Assembly: GCA_011391405.1 (NCBI GenBank)
Contig: JAABQQ010000143.1
Location: forward strand, 1-39,014
Length of the DNA: 39,014 nucleotides
Source of the DNA: Gammaproteobacteria bacterium
GTDB lineage: Bacteria; Pseudomonadota; Gammaproteobacteria; Steroidobacterales; Steroidobacteraceae
Reading direction: 5' to 3'
The first letter of the stretch is position 1; each line of letters opens with the position of its first letter. Below are positions 16,784-28,070 of the stretch, piece after piece. The translations under genes were made by a program, and so were the position numbers. The notes below the pieces were generated by a model that was not told the origin of the DNA, ran no database searches, and saw only the letters and a list, made by a program, of their open reading frames with translations.

Positions 16784-17257
16784 TTACGGCGCGGCCATCA
16801 CCGGCGCGAAGTTGGCGTGCACCAGCATCCACTTGCCGTTCATCTTCGCGTAGACACGCGTCGACTTGGCGCCGGCCGGTGACACCTTGCCGTCCTTGTC
16901 CTGTCGCACACCGATGTAGTTGTAGGTCAGGATGGCCGTATCGCCATAGACCTGCACCTTCGGGTTTGCCATCTCGCCGACCAGCGCTTTCGAGCCGTCT
17001 TTGCTGGATGCTTCGGCGAGGCGGTCGCTCAGGGCCTTGCCTTCGATGCGCGCCGGGTAATCTGCATTGAACTCCGTGTAGTCATCGGCGGTGTTCGCCG
17101 ACTGCTCGGCTATGCTCTTGCCAGCAGCTTCGGCGGCCCACTGCGCGCGCGCCAGGGCCATGATTTCAGCAGCCACTTTCGGGTCGTCCCCAGCTTGGAC
17201 CGGGCCCGCAAGCAAAAGGACGCCCATCAGCACCGGACTGAACATTGCAAGTTTCAT
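16784..17257 (-). CDS. Exported SnoaL/NTF2-like (DUF4440-type) small protein
   Basis: This 157-residue protein has a signal peptide ending around GPVQA (residue 22). The mature part has the cone-shaped NTF2-like pattern: an N-terminal helix with AQWAAEAAGK, a long middle loop, and paired strands PKVQVYGDTAILTYNYIG and TRVYAKMNGKWMLVHANFAPV. Such domains bind small hydrophobic molecules or act as isomerases or dehydratases, but many have no assigned role, and none can be given here. AAGGGG sits about 7 nt upstream of the ATG. It is transcribed divergently from another small exported gene across a 276-bp spacer, in which I see no firm promoter. Confidence 0.75.
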   Translation of the reverse strand: MKLAMFSPVLMGVLLLAGPVQAGDDPKVAAEIMALARAQWAAEAAGKSIAEQSANTADDYTEFNADYPARIEGKALSDRLAEASSKDGSKALVGEMANPKVQVYGDTAILTYNYIGVRQDKDGKVSPAGAKSTRVYAKMNGKWMLVHANFAPVMAAP

Positions 17258-17533
17258 GCGTTTTCCCCTTTTATTTTAGTAGCGCGGTGCCGAGCCGATC
17301 TGGGTCGCACCCGGCACCCCGAGGGCGCGGTATATCAGCCATTCGATGCAGCTGAAAGGTCTGTCGCAGCAAAGCGATGGTGTCCAAGGTCTGCCCGACG
17401 CTTTACTGCGGTGCATCATGACCAGATATAAGCGCGAGCGTAGATTGCCGACCCACGGGGCTGCCGCATTCACGCTCGAACGGGTGGGTAAAAGCGCTCC
17501 GCTTGCAAAAAATACACCAGAGGGGAATTCAGG

Positions 17534-17983
17534 ATGATGATCAAGTCACGTGCGCTCGGCGCGCTCGCCGGGGTGTTTTCGTTTGTTGCGCTGGTGGCCA
17601 CTGCGCAAGCGGCGGACCGTCCGTACTCGGAAGGCACCGTCTCGGTCGTGTCGTCGATTCGCACGGAACCTGGCCAGACCGAAACCTACATGAAGTACCT
17701 GGCCACGACGTACAGGCAGCTCATGGAAGAGCAGAAGAAGGCCGGGCATATCGTCGATTGGTCGGTCTATACGACCCGGCCACGGACACCTGGTGATCCA
17801 GATCTTTACCTGCTCACGACTTACAAGAACCTGGCGGCAATGGATGGCCTGCAGGACAAGGTCGAGGCGATCCAGGAAAAGTTCATCGGCAATCAGGAGG
17901 CACGCGATGCCGCCATGGTGTCGCGCGGCAAGATGCGGTCGCTGGTCGGCAGCGAGGTGATTCGCAAGGTCGAGTTCAAGTAA
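17534..17983 (+). CDS. Hypothetical exported protein, 149 aa
   Basis: A clear Sec signal peptide (about residues 1-26, ending ATAQA) precedes a compact, charged mature domain. Its pattern, VSVVSSIRTEPGQTETYMKYL followed by a helix and LYLLTTYKNLAAM, resembles a dimeric alpha-beta barrel of the kind seen in NIPSNAP or antibiotic-biosynthesis-monooxygenase-like proteins. That is a fold-level guess and I do not recognise the family. An AGGGG motif lies about 8 nt before ATG 17534; a second ATG follows immediately. A strong terminator closes the transcript at 18008-18040. Confidence 0.65.
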   Translation: MMIKSRALGALAGVFSFVALVATAQAADRPYSEGTVSVVSSIRTEPGQTETYMKYLATTYRQLMEEQKKAGHIVDWSVYTTRPRTPGDPDLYLLTTYKNLAAMDGLQDKVEAIQEKFIGNQEARDAAMVSRGKMRSLVGSEVIRKVEFK

Positions 17984-18007
17984 CTCGGCGAATCAGCGTC
18001 TGTAGCG

Positions 18008-18040
18008 AAAAGGGTCCGCACAAAGCGGGCCCTTTTCTTT
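18008..18040 (+). terminator. Rho-independent terminator, possibly bidirectional
   Basis: A 12-bp stem runs from AAAAGGGTCCGC (18008-18019) to GCGGGCCCTTTT (18025-18036), with one G-T wobble and an ACAAA loop. It is followed by CTTT. The A-run on the other side means it may also stop the atp transcript arriving from the right. Confidence 0.85.
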
Positions 18041-18042
18041 AA

Positions 18043-18141
18043 CTTCCTGGCCTTCCTGTCCTTCCTGACCTTCCTGACCTTCCTGGCCTTCCTGTCCTTC
18101 CTGGCCTTCCTGTCCTTCCTGACCTTCCTGCCCTTCCTGCC
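18043..18141. repeat. 9-bp minisatellite, 11 units, between atpC and its terminator
   Basis: Eleven head-to-tail copies of CTTCCTGNC, followed by one decayed unit that runs into the atpC stop codon. Eight positions are invariant. Only the eighth varies, reading G, T, A, A, G, T, G, T, A, C, C across the array. On the minus (atp sense) strand every unit carries AGGAAGG, a Shine-Dalgarno-like core. Confidence 0.95.
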
Positions 18142-18146
18142 ATTCC

Positions 18147-18566
18147 TCAGCGCGTCTTGCGCAGCTTCTGAATCGCCTGCAGCTGGGCGGACAGTGCCGA
18201 CAGCTCGGCTTCGACGCTCGCGATCTCCTGCTTTTCGCTGCGGGCGCGGAGCGCCTCTTCAGCCAGGCGCTTCGCCTCGAGCACTTTCGCTTCGTCGAGG
18301 TCGGCGGCACGAATTGCCGTATCAGAAAGAACGTTGATGTGGTCGGGCTGCACTTCTAGGAAGCCGCCCTGCACGTACACCATCTCTTCTTCCGTCTTGC
18401 CCGGCACCTTGATGCGCACGACGCCAGCCTTGATCTGCGTGATCAGCGGGGCGTGACGCGGGTAGATGCCCAGCTCGCCAGCGATGCCCGGAAGCACGAC
18501 GAACTCGGCATCACCCGAGTAGATCGCTTCTTCGGCGCTGACGACATCGATGCGGATAGTGGCCAT
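18147..18566 (-). CDS. atpC: F1Fo ATP synthase epsilon subunit
   Basis: This 139-residue subunit forms the F1 central stalk and inhibits ATP hydrolysis. The N-terminal beta-sandwich has [20 protein letters not shown] and [20 protein letters not shown], the family hallmark. Two C-terminal helices follow (about 88-135), ending KLRKTR. It lies 11 nt downstream of atpD and is the last gene of the operon. Its stop codon is followed at once by the minisatellite. Confidence 0.96.
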   Translation of the reverse strand: MATIRIDVVSAEEAIYSGDAEFVVLPGIAGELGIYPRHAPLITQIKAGVVRIKVPGKTEEEMVYVQGGFLEVQPDHINVLSDTAIRAADLDEAKVLEAKRLAEEALRARSEKQEIASVEAELSALSAQLQAIQKLRKTR

Positions 18567-18577
18567 TTTCGTACCCC

Positions 18578-20960
<2,383 letters not shown>

Positions 20961-20998
20961 GTCTTTCTGCTACCTGTGCGGCGAGTGCGGAACGGAGC

Positions 20999-22540
20999 TC
21001 AGTACGCGCCGTTCTTCTTGAAGTCTTCGATCGCGGCCACGAGCGCCTTCTCGTCGTCGGCGTTCATGTCCTTGGTCGATTCGATGCGGTCGAACAGGTC
21101 CTTGTACTTGCTCTTCACGTGGGCACGCAGCGCCGCTTCGAACGCCAGCGCGCGCTTCACCTCGACGTCGTCGTAGAAGCCCTTGGTGACGCCGAACAGC
21201 GTGATCGCCTGTTCGGCGACCGACAGCGGCGAGTACTGCGGCTGCTTCATGAGCTCGGTCACGAGCTTGCCGCGCTCGAGCTGCTTGCGGGTCGCGTCGT
21301 CGAGGTCGGAAGCGAACTGCGCGAACGCCGCAAGTTCACGATACTGCGCGAGTGCCAGGCGCACACCACCGCCCAGCTTCTTGATGACCTTGGTCTGGGC
21401 GGCGCCACCGACGCGCGACACCGAGATACCCGCGTTGATGGCGGGGCGGATGCCGGCGTTGAACAGGTCCGTCTCGAGGAAGATCTGGCCATCGGTGATC
21501 GAGATCACGTTGGTCGGGACGAACGCGGACACGTCGCCCGCCTGCGTCTCGATGATCGGCAGCGCGGTGAGCGAGCCGGTCTTGCCCTTGACCGCGCCCT
21601 TGGTGAACTTTTCCACGTACTCTTCGTTGACGCGCGCGGCGCGCTCGAGCAGGCGGCTGTGGAGATAGAACACGTCACCCGGATACGCCTCGCGGCCCGG
21701 CGGGCGGCGCAGCAGCAGCGAGACCTGGCGGTAGGCCCACGCCTGCTTGGTCAAGTCGTCATAAATGATCAGGGCGTCCTGGCCGCGGTCGCGGAAGTAC
21801 TCGCCCATCGTGCAGCCGCTGTACGGCGCGATGTACTGCATGGCCGCCGATTCGGACGCCGAGGCGGCGACCACGATCGTGTAGGCCATGGCGCCAGCTT
21901 CTTCGAGCTTGCGCACTACGTTGGCGATCGTGGAGGCCTTCTGGCCGATCGCGACGTAGATGCAGGTGAGGTCCTTGCCCTTCTGGTTGATGATCGTGTC
22001 AACCGCGACGGCCGTCTTGCCGGTCTGGCGGTCGCCGATGATCAGTTCGCGCTGGCCGCGGCCGACCGGCACCATCGCGTCGATCGACTTGAGGCCGGTC
22101 TGCACCGGCTGGCTGACCGACTTGCGGGCGATGACGCCCGGCGCCACCTTTTCGATGACGTCGAATTCCTTCGCGTCGACCGGGCCCTTGCCGTCGATCG
22201 GCTGGCCGAGCGAGTTGACGACGCGTCCGATCAGCTCGGTACCAACGGGCACTTCGAGGATGCGGCCGGTGCACTTGACCGTGTCACCTTCCGAAATGTG
22301 CTCGTACTCGCCGAGGATGACCGCGCCGACAGAGTCGCGCTCGAGGTTCAGCGCGAGGCCGAACGTGTTCTTCGGAAACTCGAGCATTTCGCCCTGCATC
22401 ACGTCCTGCAGACCGTGGATGCGCACGATGCCGTCGGTCACCGACACGACGCTGCCGACGCTGCGCGCCTCGGTTGCGGCGGTGAAGTTCTGGATGCGTG
22501 CCTTGATCAGTTCGCTGATCTCAGAAGCCTTGATGGACAT
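20999..22540 (-). CDS. atpA: F1Fo ATP synthase alpha subunit
   Basis: This 513-residue, non-catalytic nucleotide-binding subunit of F1 matches the E. coli length exactly. The N-terminus is [18 protein letters not shown], the P-loop is [13 protein letters not shown], and the conserved arginine-finger region [13 protein letters not shown] is present. Start ATG 22540 is preceded by GAGGATTGGCAAC, with the GAGG about 9 nt upstream. It lies 63 nt after atpH. Confidence 0.98.
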   Translation of the reverse strand: MSIKASEISELIKARIQNFTAATEARSVGSVVSVTDGIVRIHGLQDVMQGEMLEFPKNTFGLALNLERDSVGAVILGEYEHISEGDTVKCTGRILEVPVGTELIGRVVNSLGQPIDGKGPVDAKEFDVIEKVAPGVIARKSVSQPVQTGLKSIDAMVPVGRGQRELIIGDRQTGKTAVAVDTIINQKGKDLTCIYVAIGQKASTIANVVRKLEEAGAMAYTIVVAASASESAAMQYIAPYSGCTMGEYFRDRGQDALIIYDDLTKQAWAYRQVSLLLRRPPGREAYPGDVFYLHSRLLERAARVNEEYVEKFTKGAVKGKTGSLTALPIIETQAGDVSAFVPTNVISITDGQIFLETDLFNAGIRPAINAGISVSRVGGAAQTKVIKKLGGGVRLALAQYRELAAFAQFASDLDDATRKQLERGKLVTELMKQPQYSPLSVAEQAITLFGVTKGFYDDVEVKRALAFEAALRAHVKSKYKDLFDRIESTKDMNADDEKALVAAIEDFKKNGAY

Positions 22541-22603
22541 GTTGCCAATCCTCTGCGGGCCTGCCGCAATGCGCGGCGTGGGCCGTTGAATCGTTTTCGG
22601 TCG

Positions 22604-23143
22604 TCAGCCAGTCGTCAGGTCGGTGCCAAGGCGCTGGAGCTTGTTCGCGATCGAGCCGTCGATGAGCAGGTCGCCCGAACGCACCACCGCGCCGCCGATC
22701 AGCGCAGGATCGACAGTGCAATGCAACCGCACGTCGCCGCGCAGTCGTGCGCGCAGGGCCTGGGTGAGGCGCTCGCGCTGGACTTCGTTGAGCTCGGCAG
22801 CCGAGACGACCTCGACGTCGGCGACCTGCTCGTGCTCGGCCTTCAGCTCATCGAAATGCGTGGCGATCTCGGGCAGGTAGGCAATGCGGCCGTTCTCGGC
22901 GAGCAGGTCGAGCAAGGACCTGGCGTTCGCGTCTAGCGCGTCGCCGCAGACATTCGCCACCAGCTCCTTGAGCTGCTGCTTGCCGACACCCGGGCTGCTC
23001 GCGAACGCCTTGAACTCGTCGCTCATGACGACCGCGCGCGCGGTGCCAAGCCAGCCCGACCAGGCGTCGAGCGTGTTCTTGTCCCGCGCGTGGGCGAAAG
23101 CCGCCTTGGCGTAGGGTCTCGCTACCGTGGCCTTCTCAGCCAT
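22604..23143 (-). CDS. atpH: F1Fo ATP synthase delta subunit
   Basis: This 179-residue peripheral-stalk protein links F1 alpha to the b dimer. The N-terminal helical bundle starts ATVARPYAKAAFAHARD, typical of the family, and the C-terminal part contains VDPALIGGAVVRSGDLLIDGS. The length agrees with E. coli (177). The gene is 44 nt downstream of atpF. Confidence 0.96.
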   Translation of the reverse strand: MAEKATVARPYAKAAFAHARDKNTLDAWSGWLGTARAVVMSDEFKAFASSPGVGKQQLKELVANVCGDALDANARSLLDLLAENGRIAYLPEIATHFDELKAEHEQVADVEVVSAAELNEVQRERLTQALRARLRGDVRLHCTVDPALIGGAVVRSGDLLIDGSIANKLQRLGTDLTTG

Positions 23144-23187
23144 GCCTCGTTACTCCAGGTCCCGGTGTCGTCGCGGTGCCGCGGCCG

Positions 23188-23673
23188 TCAGGCCTTGGCG
23201 CCCTCGATCTCGCGGGCCAGTTGCTCGATCAGGTCGGCGTGTGCCTTCGGGTCGATCTCGCGCTGCAGCAGGCGGGAAGCACCGGCCACGGCCAGGCTGG
23301 CCACGTCCTTGCGCAACTCGTCGCGCGCGCGGGATTTTTCCTGCGCTGCGTCCTGTCGCGAGCCGTCGACGATGCGCTTGCCCTCTTCCAGGGCGGTCGC
23401 GCGTGCTTCGTCGACGATCTCGACCTCGCGCTTGTGCGCCTGGTCGACGATCTTTTTGGCCTGATCGCGGGCTGCGTTGACGATCACCTGGGCTTCCCCA
23501 TGGGCGGTCTGCAACTCGGTCTGGCCGCGCTCAGCGGCAGCCAACCCTTCCGCGATCTTTTTCTGTCGGTCTTCAATGGCCTTGGTGAGCGGCGGCCAGA
23601 TGAACTTCCAGGAGAACCAGATCAGGACCCCGAACACCAGCATCTGGCCGAGCAGCGTCGCATTGATATCCAT
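23188..23673 (-). CDS. atpF: F1Fo ATP synthase b subunit
   Basis: This 161-residue stator subunit has a single N-terminal membrane helix (about 7-26, [20 protein letters not shown]). A long charged coiled-coil helix (about 30-140), rich in Ala, Glu, Lys and Arg, dimerises and reaches up to the delta subunit. It begins [10 protein letters not shown] as in other gammaproteobacteria. It lies 24 nt after atpE. Confidence 0.96.
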   Translation of the reverse strand: MDINATLLGQMLVFGVLIWFSWKFIWPPLTKAIEDRQKKIAEGLAAAERGQTELQTAHGEAQVIVNAARDQAKKIVDQAHKREVEIVDEARATALEEGKRIVDGSRQDAAQEKSRARDELRKDVASLAVAGASRLLQREIDPKAHADLIEQLAREIEGAKA

Positions 23674-23697
23674 GACGGTCTGCGCGTCAGGTGCGGG

Positions 23698-24876
<1,179 letters not shown>

Positions 24877-24901
24877 CTAGTTCCCACTCCGACCGGACGG
24901 A

Positions 24902-25309
24902 CTATTGCTTCTGCGTCGGCTCGCCCAGGCGAGCCGCCCCAAACCAGTATCCAAAGAACGTCGCGACGTACGCTGCGAGCAGCGGCGCCGCCTCGACGTT
25001 CGGCGACCGGAACGCGGTCACCAGCAACGCAATGGTGAAGCCGACCTTCACCAGCCACCCCAGGAAGAACCCGATCGTGGCCCGCATCAGCGTCGCGCCT
25101 TCGCCGTGCCGCAGCATCGCGAAGGCCATCAAGCTCGTCGCCGCCACACCGATTCCGGCTCCCAGCAGCGCCGACGCGCCGGCACGGGAACCCGAGATCG
25201 CGAAACACACGGCCGCGACGGCCGCCCCGAGCAGGACCTGACTCAGCACGACGGCCAGCGCCTGGCGCCTGCCTTTCTGCACGTCGAGGTTGCTCAAGGC
25301 CTCATCCAA
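24902..25309 (-). CDS. atpI: ATP synthase protein I
   Basis: This 135-residue membrane protein has four hydrophobic helices, the first around LAVVLSQVLLGAAVAAVCFAI. Its position at the head of the operon and its sequence fit AtpI, which helps c-ring assembly and perhaps Mg2+ supply. The start is uncertain. TTG 25309 has GGAAG directly against it, too close for normal initiation. In-frame TTG 25297 and GTG 25282 are alternatives, and the protein would lose at most 9 residues. Confidence 0.85.
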   Translation of the reverse strand: MDEALSNLDVQKGRRQALAVVLSQVLLGAAVAAVCFAISGSRAGASALLGAGIGVAATSLMAFAMLRHGEGATLMRATIGFFLGWLVKVGFTIALLVTAFRSPNVEAAPLLAAYVATFFGYWFGAARLGEPTQKQ

Positions 25310-25420
25310 CTTCCGGGCAACAAAAAAGCCACTTCATGCCGGTTGGCCGGCCACGGGTGGCGTTGAAATCCGTTACCCGGGCCAGCTCACGCCGAGGCGT
25401 GGCCGCCGGAAAGGCGCGGA

Positions 25421-25449
25421 AGTATAGGGGCCTTTTTGCAGTGCTTCAA
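25421..25449 (-). promoter_or_regulatory. Predicted sigma70 promoter of the atp operon
   Basis: On the minus strand, -35 TTGAAG (25449-25444) and -10 TATACT (25426-25421) are separated by an optimal 17 bp. The start would be near 25414. It is the best promoter-like pair in the window and sits directly upstream of atpI. Confidence 0.7.
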
Positions 25450-25483
25450 ATCCGCATCTCCCGCGCTCGGAGTGCGCGGGAAA

Positions 25484-25508
25484 GGGGCTAGGGGTCAGGG
25501 GATAGGGG
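25484..25508 (+). other. Canonical G-quadruplex motif upstream of the atp promoter
   Basis: Four GGGG runs are separated by the 3-base loops CTA, TCA and ATA on the plus strand. This is a perfect four-tetrad pattern ending 35 bp from the -35 element. The G-rich strand is the template strand for any parB-to-atp read-through. Confidence 0.85.
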
Positions 25509-25629
25509 TTAGTCGGAACGCCAACTGATGCAGCTGATTCATGCGGCCAAATGACGACGAAGAATATCACCTCAGATTATGAAGCTCAGCTCGACTAACC
25601 CATAACTCTCATCCCATAACCCCTCGCAC

Positions 25630-25652
25630 ATTAATTAGCTTAGCTACTTAAT
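25630..25652. repeat. AT-rich near-palindrome over the parB stop codon
   Basis: Arms ATTAATTAGCT and AGCTACTTAAT flank a single T, with one mismatch. It overlaps the parB TAG stop. It could be a protein-binding site or a weak transcript-end structure; nothing decides between them. Confidence 0.45.
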
Positions 25653-26606
25653 ATGTTCGAGGATTCCGTCCAGCTCGTCGAGGCTGTTGTAGGCAATCAC
25701 GAGCTTGCCCTTGCCGGTCCTCGCGTGCTGCAGCGAGACCCTGGCGCCGAGCTTGTCCGCCAGATCCTGTTCAAGTCGGGTGACGTTGGGGTCGGGCCGC
25801 GGGTCGTCTGCGTCGTTCTTGCGTTGGGTTTTGTCGCCATGGGCGAGCATCCGTTTCACGAGCGCTTCGGTCTCGCGGACCGACAGGCCCTTCTTGGCGA
25901 CCAGCGCACCGACCTCGGACTGCTGCCGCGCCTGCGACAACCCGAGCAGCGCGCGGGCGTGCCCCATCTCGAGCTGCCGGTGCTCGACCAGCGTCTTCAC
26001 TTCGTCAGTCAGCTCGAGCAAGCGCAGGAGGTTGCTGACGGCAGCCCGCGAGCGGCCGACGGCATCGGCGGCCTGTTGATGGGTGATACCGAACTCGCGG
26101 ATCAACCGGTCGAGCGCGCGGGCCTCCTCGAGCGGGTTCAGGTTCTCGCGCTGGATGTTCTCGATGAGCGACATCGCGACCGCGGCTTCGTCGGGCACGA
26201 TGCGGACGACGGCGGGGATGTCGTGCAGGCCTGCCATCTGCGCCGCGCGCCAGCGGCGCTCACCCGCGATGATCTCGTAGCGGATCGCCTCGCCGGCTTT
26301 CTGCGCAACGAGCGGGCGCACCACGATCGGCTGCACGACGCCCTGGGCGCGGATCGAGTCGGCCAGTTCCTGCAGGCTTTCGGGACGCATGTCGAGGCGC
26401 GGCTGGTAGCGGCCCCGTTGCAGCAGGTCGACCGGAATGCGGGCGAGCTCCTCGTCGCGCGGCGCGACCGCGATCGGCGCAGGGGTCTGGGCGGAAGACG
26501 TGCCGGGTGCATCGACCACCGCGGCAGGCGTCGGGGCAGGCGCCGACGTGACGGAACCGAGCAGAGCCTCGAGGCCCCGTCCGAGGGAGGGTCGCTTTGT
26601 TGCCAT
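25644..26606 (-). CDS. parB: Chromosome partitioning protein ParB
   Basis: This 320-residue CTP-dependent clamp protein binds parS and works with ParA in chromosome segregation. The N-terminus ATKRPSLGRGLEALLG is the usual ParA-interacting patch. After a Pro/Ala-rich linker (about 20-50) come the CTPase motif GERRWR (115-120) and the helix-turn-helix region GITHQQAADAVGRSRAAVSNLL. The C-terminal dimerisation domain ends LDELDGILEHIK. No Shine-Dalgarno is visible. A -10-like CATAAT sits only 8 nt before the ATG, so the message may be leaderless. The gene is detached from parA by a 636-bp insert. Confidence 0.95.
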   Translation of the reverse strand: MATKRPSLGRGLEALLGSVTSAPAPTPAAVVDAPGTSSAQTPAPIAVAPRDEELARIPVDLLQRGRYQPRLDMRPESLQELADSIRAQGVVQPIVVRPLVAQKAGEAIRYEIIAGERRWRAAQMAGLHDIPAVVRIVPDEAAVAMSLIENIQRENLNPLEEARALDRLIREFGITHQQAADAVGRSRAAVSNLLRLLELTDEVKTLVEHRQLEMGHARALLGLSQARQQSEVGALVAKKGLSVRETEALVKRMLAHGDKTQRKNDADDPRPDPNVTRLEQDLADKLGARVSLQHARTGKGKLVIAYNSLDELDGILEHIK

Positions 26607-26680
26607 AGCGGTCTATTATGCCGCCCGCGTCGCGAGGGCGCAGGAAACCCCGCTGAATCGAGTTCGAGCCGGAGGCTTGC

Positions 26681-27187
26681 ATGCGTCCCGTTGCCGCCCT
26701 GCTGCTGGGTGGGCTGATCAGTTGTTGCAGCAGCGGTGGCACTGCCTCGGCACAGGCCCTGGATTCGCCGTCGCTGGTGTTTGCTGCGGGTGTGTTCGCG
26801 CTGGTCGAGGCCTACGACTACCCGTACAGCTTCGGCGTGACTTTTGTCGCGCGGCCGCTGACGACGTGGCGCCTTGCGCCCGGTGCGGGTTTCGCCGTGG
26901 GACCCGACGGCATCGCCTTCATGTACGTGGACGTGCGTCGCGACTTCGCGCTGGGCGAACGCTGGTATGTCACGCCGAGCCTTGCGACCGGCTGGTTCCT
27001 CAACGGCGACGTGATCGGACCGCGCGATCACCTGGAATTCCAGAGCGGCATCATGTTTTCGCGGCGCTTCGACAACGGACTGCGGCTCGGACTGGCGGGC
27101 CTGCACATTTCGAACGGCGGGTTGGAGCAGCCGAACAACGGCACGGAAGCCGTGCTGCTCACATTGCAGGTGCCACTGCAGAAATAG
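26681..27187 (+). CDS. PagL-like lipid A 3-O-deacylase (acyloxyacyl hydrolase family)
   Basis: This 168-residue outer-membrane beta-barrel candidate has alternating strands and a C-terminal catalytic segment. H142 and S144 lie in LHISNGG, and E156 lies in NNGTE. The His-X-Ser-Asn pattern with Glu 14 residues after the His matches the PagL His-Ser-Glu triad spacing. PagL removes the 3-linked acyl chain from lipid A and damps its immune activity. The N-terminus is exported; LISC at 12-15 fits a lipobox, although cleavage after SAQA (about 25) is also possible. GGAGG lies 8 nt before the ATG. It lies between parB and parA on the opposite strand, and its stop codon enters the 58-bp palindrome. 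Confidence 0.75.
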   Translation: MRPVAALLLGGLISCCSSGGTASAQALDSPSLVFAAGVFALVEAYDYPYSFGVTFVARPLTTWRLAPGAGFAVGPDGIAFMYVDVRRDFALGERWYVTPSLATGWFLNGDVIGPRDHLEFQSGIMFSRRFDNGLRLGLAGLHISNGGLEQPNNGTEAVLLTLQVPLQK

Positions 27188-27243
27188 AAATAGGGGACGT
27201 GCACCTATTTCCTGCCGGAAATAGGTGCACGTCCCCTATTTCT
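27186..27243. repeat. Perfect 58-bp palindrome: two inverted REP-like hairpins
   Basis: Arms of 27 bp (27186-27212 and 27217-27243) are exact reverse complements around a TGCC loop. Each arm is itself a hairpin, GAAATAGG and CCTATTTC around GGACGTGCA. This resembles the AAATAGGGGACRTG-type REP elements mobilised by REP-associated tyrosine transposases. It fills the gap between two convergent genes and overlaps both stop codons, so it may also act as a bidirectional terminator. Confidence 0.85.
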
Positions 27244-28046
27244 CACTCTTCGTCGGGCTCGGGCGCCGGTCCCGCCAGCGCTTCTTCTTCACGACGAATC
27301 ATCTCACCAGCGAGCGCCAGGTACGCGAGTGCACCGCGCGAATCCTTGTCGTGGAACAGCACGGCCTTGCCGAAGCTCGGCGCTTCCGCGAGCCGCACGT
27401 TGCGCGGGATCACCGTGCGGAAAACCTTGTCGCCGAAATGCATCAGCAACTGACCCGACACTTCATTCGAGAGGTTGTTGCGCGGGTCGTACATCGTGCG
27501 CAGGATGCCTTCGAGCCCGAGGTCGGGATTCACGCTTGCACGGATCTGCTCGACCGTGTTCATCAGCGACGAGAGGCCCTCGAGCGCGTAGTACTCGCAC
27601 TGCATCGGCACGAGCACGCTGTCAGCCGCGACCAGCGCGTTGAGTGTCAGCAGGTTCAGCGCCGGCGGGCAATCGATGATGATGACGTCGTAGTGGTCGC
27701 GGACCGGTTTCAGCGCATTCCGCAGCCGCACCTCGCGGCCGATCATGCTCATCAGCTGCACTTCCGCGGCGACCAGGTCCTGGTTGCCGGGCAGCAGAGT
27801 GAAGTTGCCGGGATCGACGGGCACGAGCGCAGCCGCCAGTTCGCAGTCGCCGAGCAGCACGTCGGTCGTCGACCGCTCGAGGCTGGCCTTGTCCACGCCG
27901 CAACCCATCGTGGCGTTGCCCTGCGGATCGCAATCGATCAGCAGCACCTTGCGGTGCGTCGCGGCGAGCGACGCAGCAAGGTTGACGGAGGTCGTCGTCT
28001 TGCCGACCCCGCCTTTCTGGTTCGCGACTGCGATGACCCGTTTCAT
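27243..28046 (-). CDS. parA: Chromosome partitioning ATPase ParA (Soj)
   Basis: This 267-residue deviant-Walker ATPase binds nucleoid DNA non-specifically and drives ParB-parS movement. The P-loop is KGGVGKTT (11-18), with the signature lysine K11. DCDPQGN and IIIDCPPALNLLT are the A' and B motifs. The length and the N-terminus MKRVIAVANQ are typical of chromosomal ParA. It starts 24 nt after rsmG, in the usual rsmG-parA order. Its stop codon ends inside the palindrome. Confidence 0.96.
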   Translation of the reverse strand: MKRVIAVANQKGGVGKTTTSVNLAASLAATHRKVLLIDCDPQGNATMGCGVDKASLERSTTDVLLGDCELAAALVPVDPGNFTLLPGNQDLVAAEVQLMSMIGREVRLRNALKPVRDHYDVIIIDCPPALNLLTLNALVAADSVLVPMQCEYYALEGLSSLMNTVEQIRASVNPDLGLEGILRTMYDPRNNLSNEVSGQLLMHFGDKVFRTVIPRNVRLAEAPSFGKAVLFHDKDSRGALAYLALAGEMIRREEEALAGPAPEPDEE

Positions 28047-28070
28047 GGAACGCCCAAGGATACAGGGGAA

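Larger units (their letters stand above)
25310..25643. other. parB-atpI intergenic region (334 bp) with atp leader, G4 motif and inverted repeats
   Basis: No gene is seen here. From right to left it holds a 23-bp near-palindrome overlapping the parB stop and the inverted pair CGACTAACCC (25592-25601) / GGGTTAGTCG (25506-25515). Further left are a G-quadruplex motif (25484-25508) and the atp promoter (25421-25449). The remaining roughly 105 nt are untranslated leader before atpI, which contains a run of six T on the transcript strand. Confidence 0.75.

Noticed and set aside
21119-22936. 605-codon plus-strand frame opposite atpA/atpH
   Set aside because: Composition is typical of the complement of GC-rich coding DNA, and both opposite genes are certain.
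25644-28046. parS site near parAB
   Set aside because: I looked for the TGTTTCACGTGAAACA pattern and saw only a partial match (GTTTCACGAGCG at about 25853) inside parB coding sequence, which lacks the second half.
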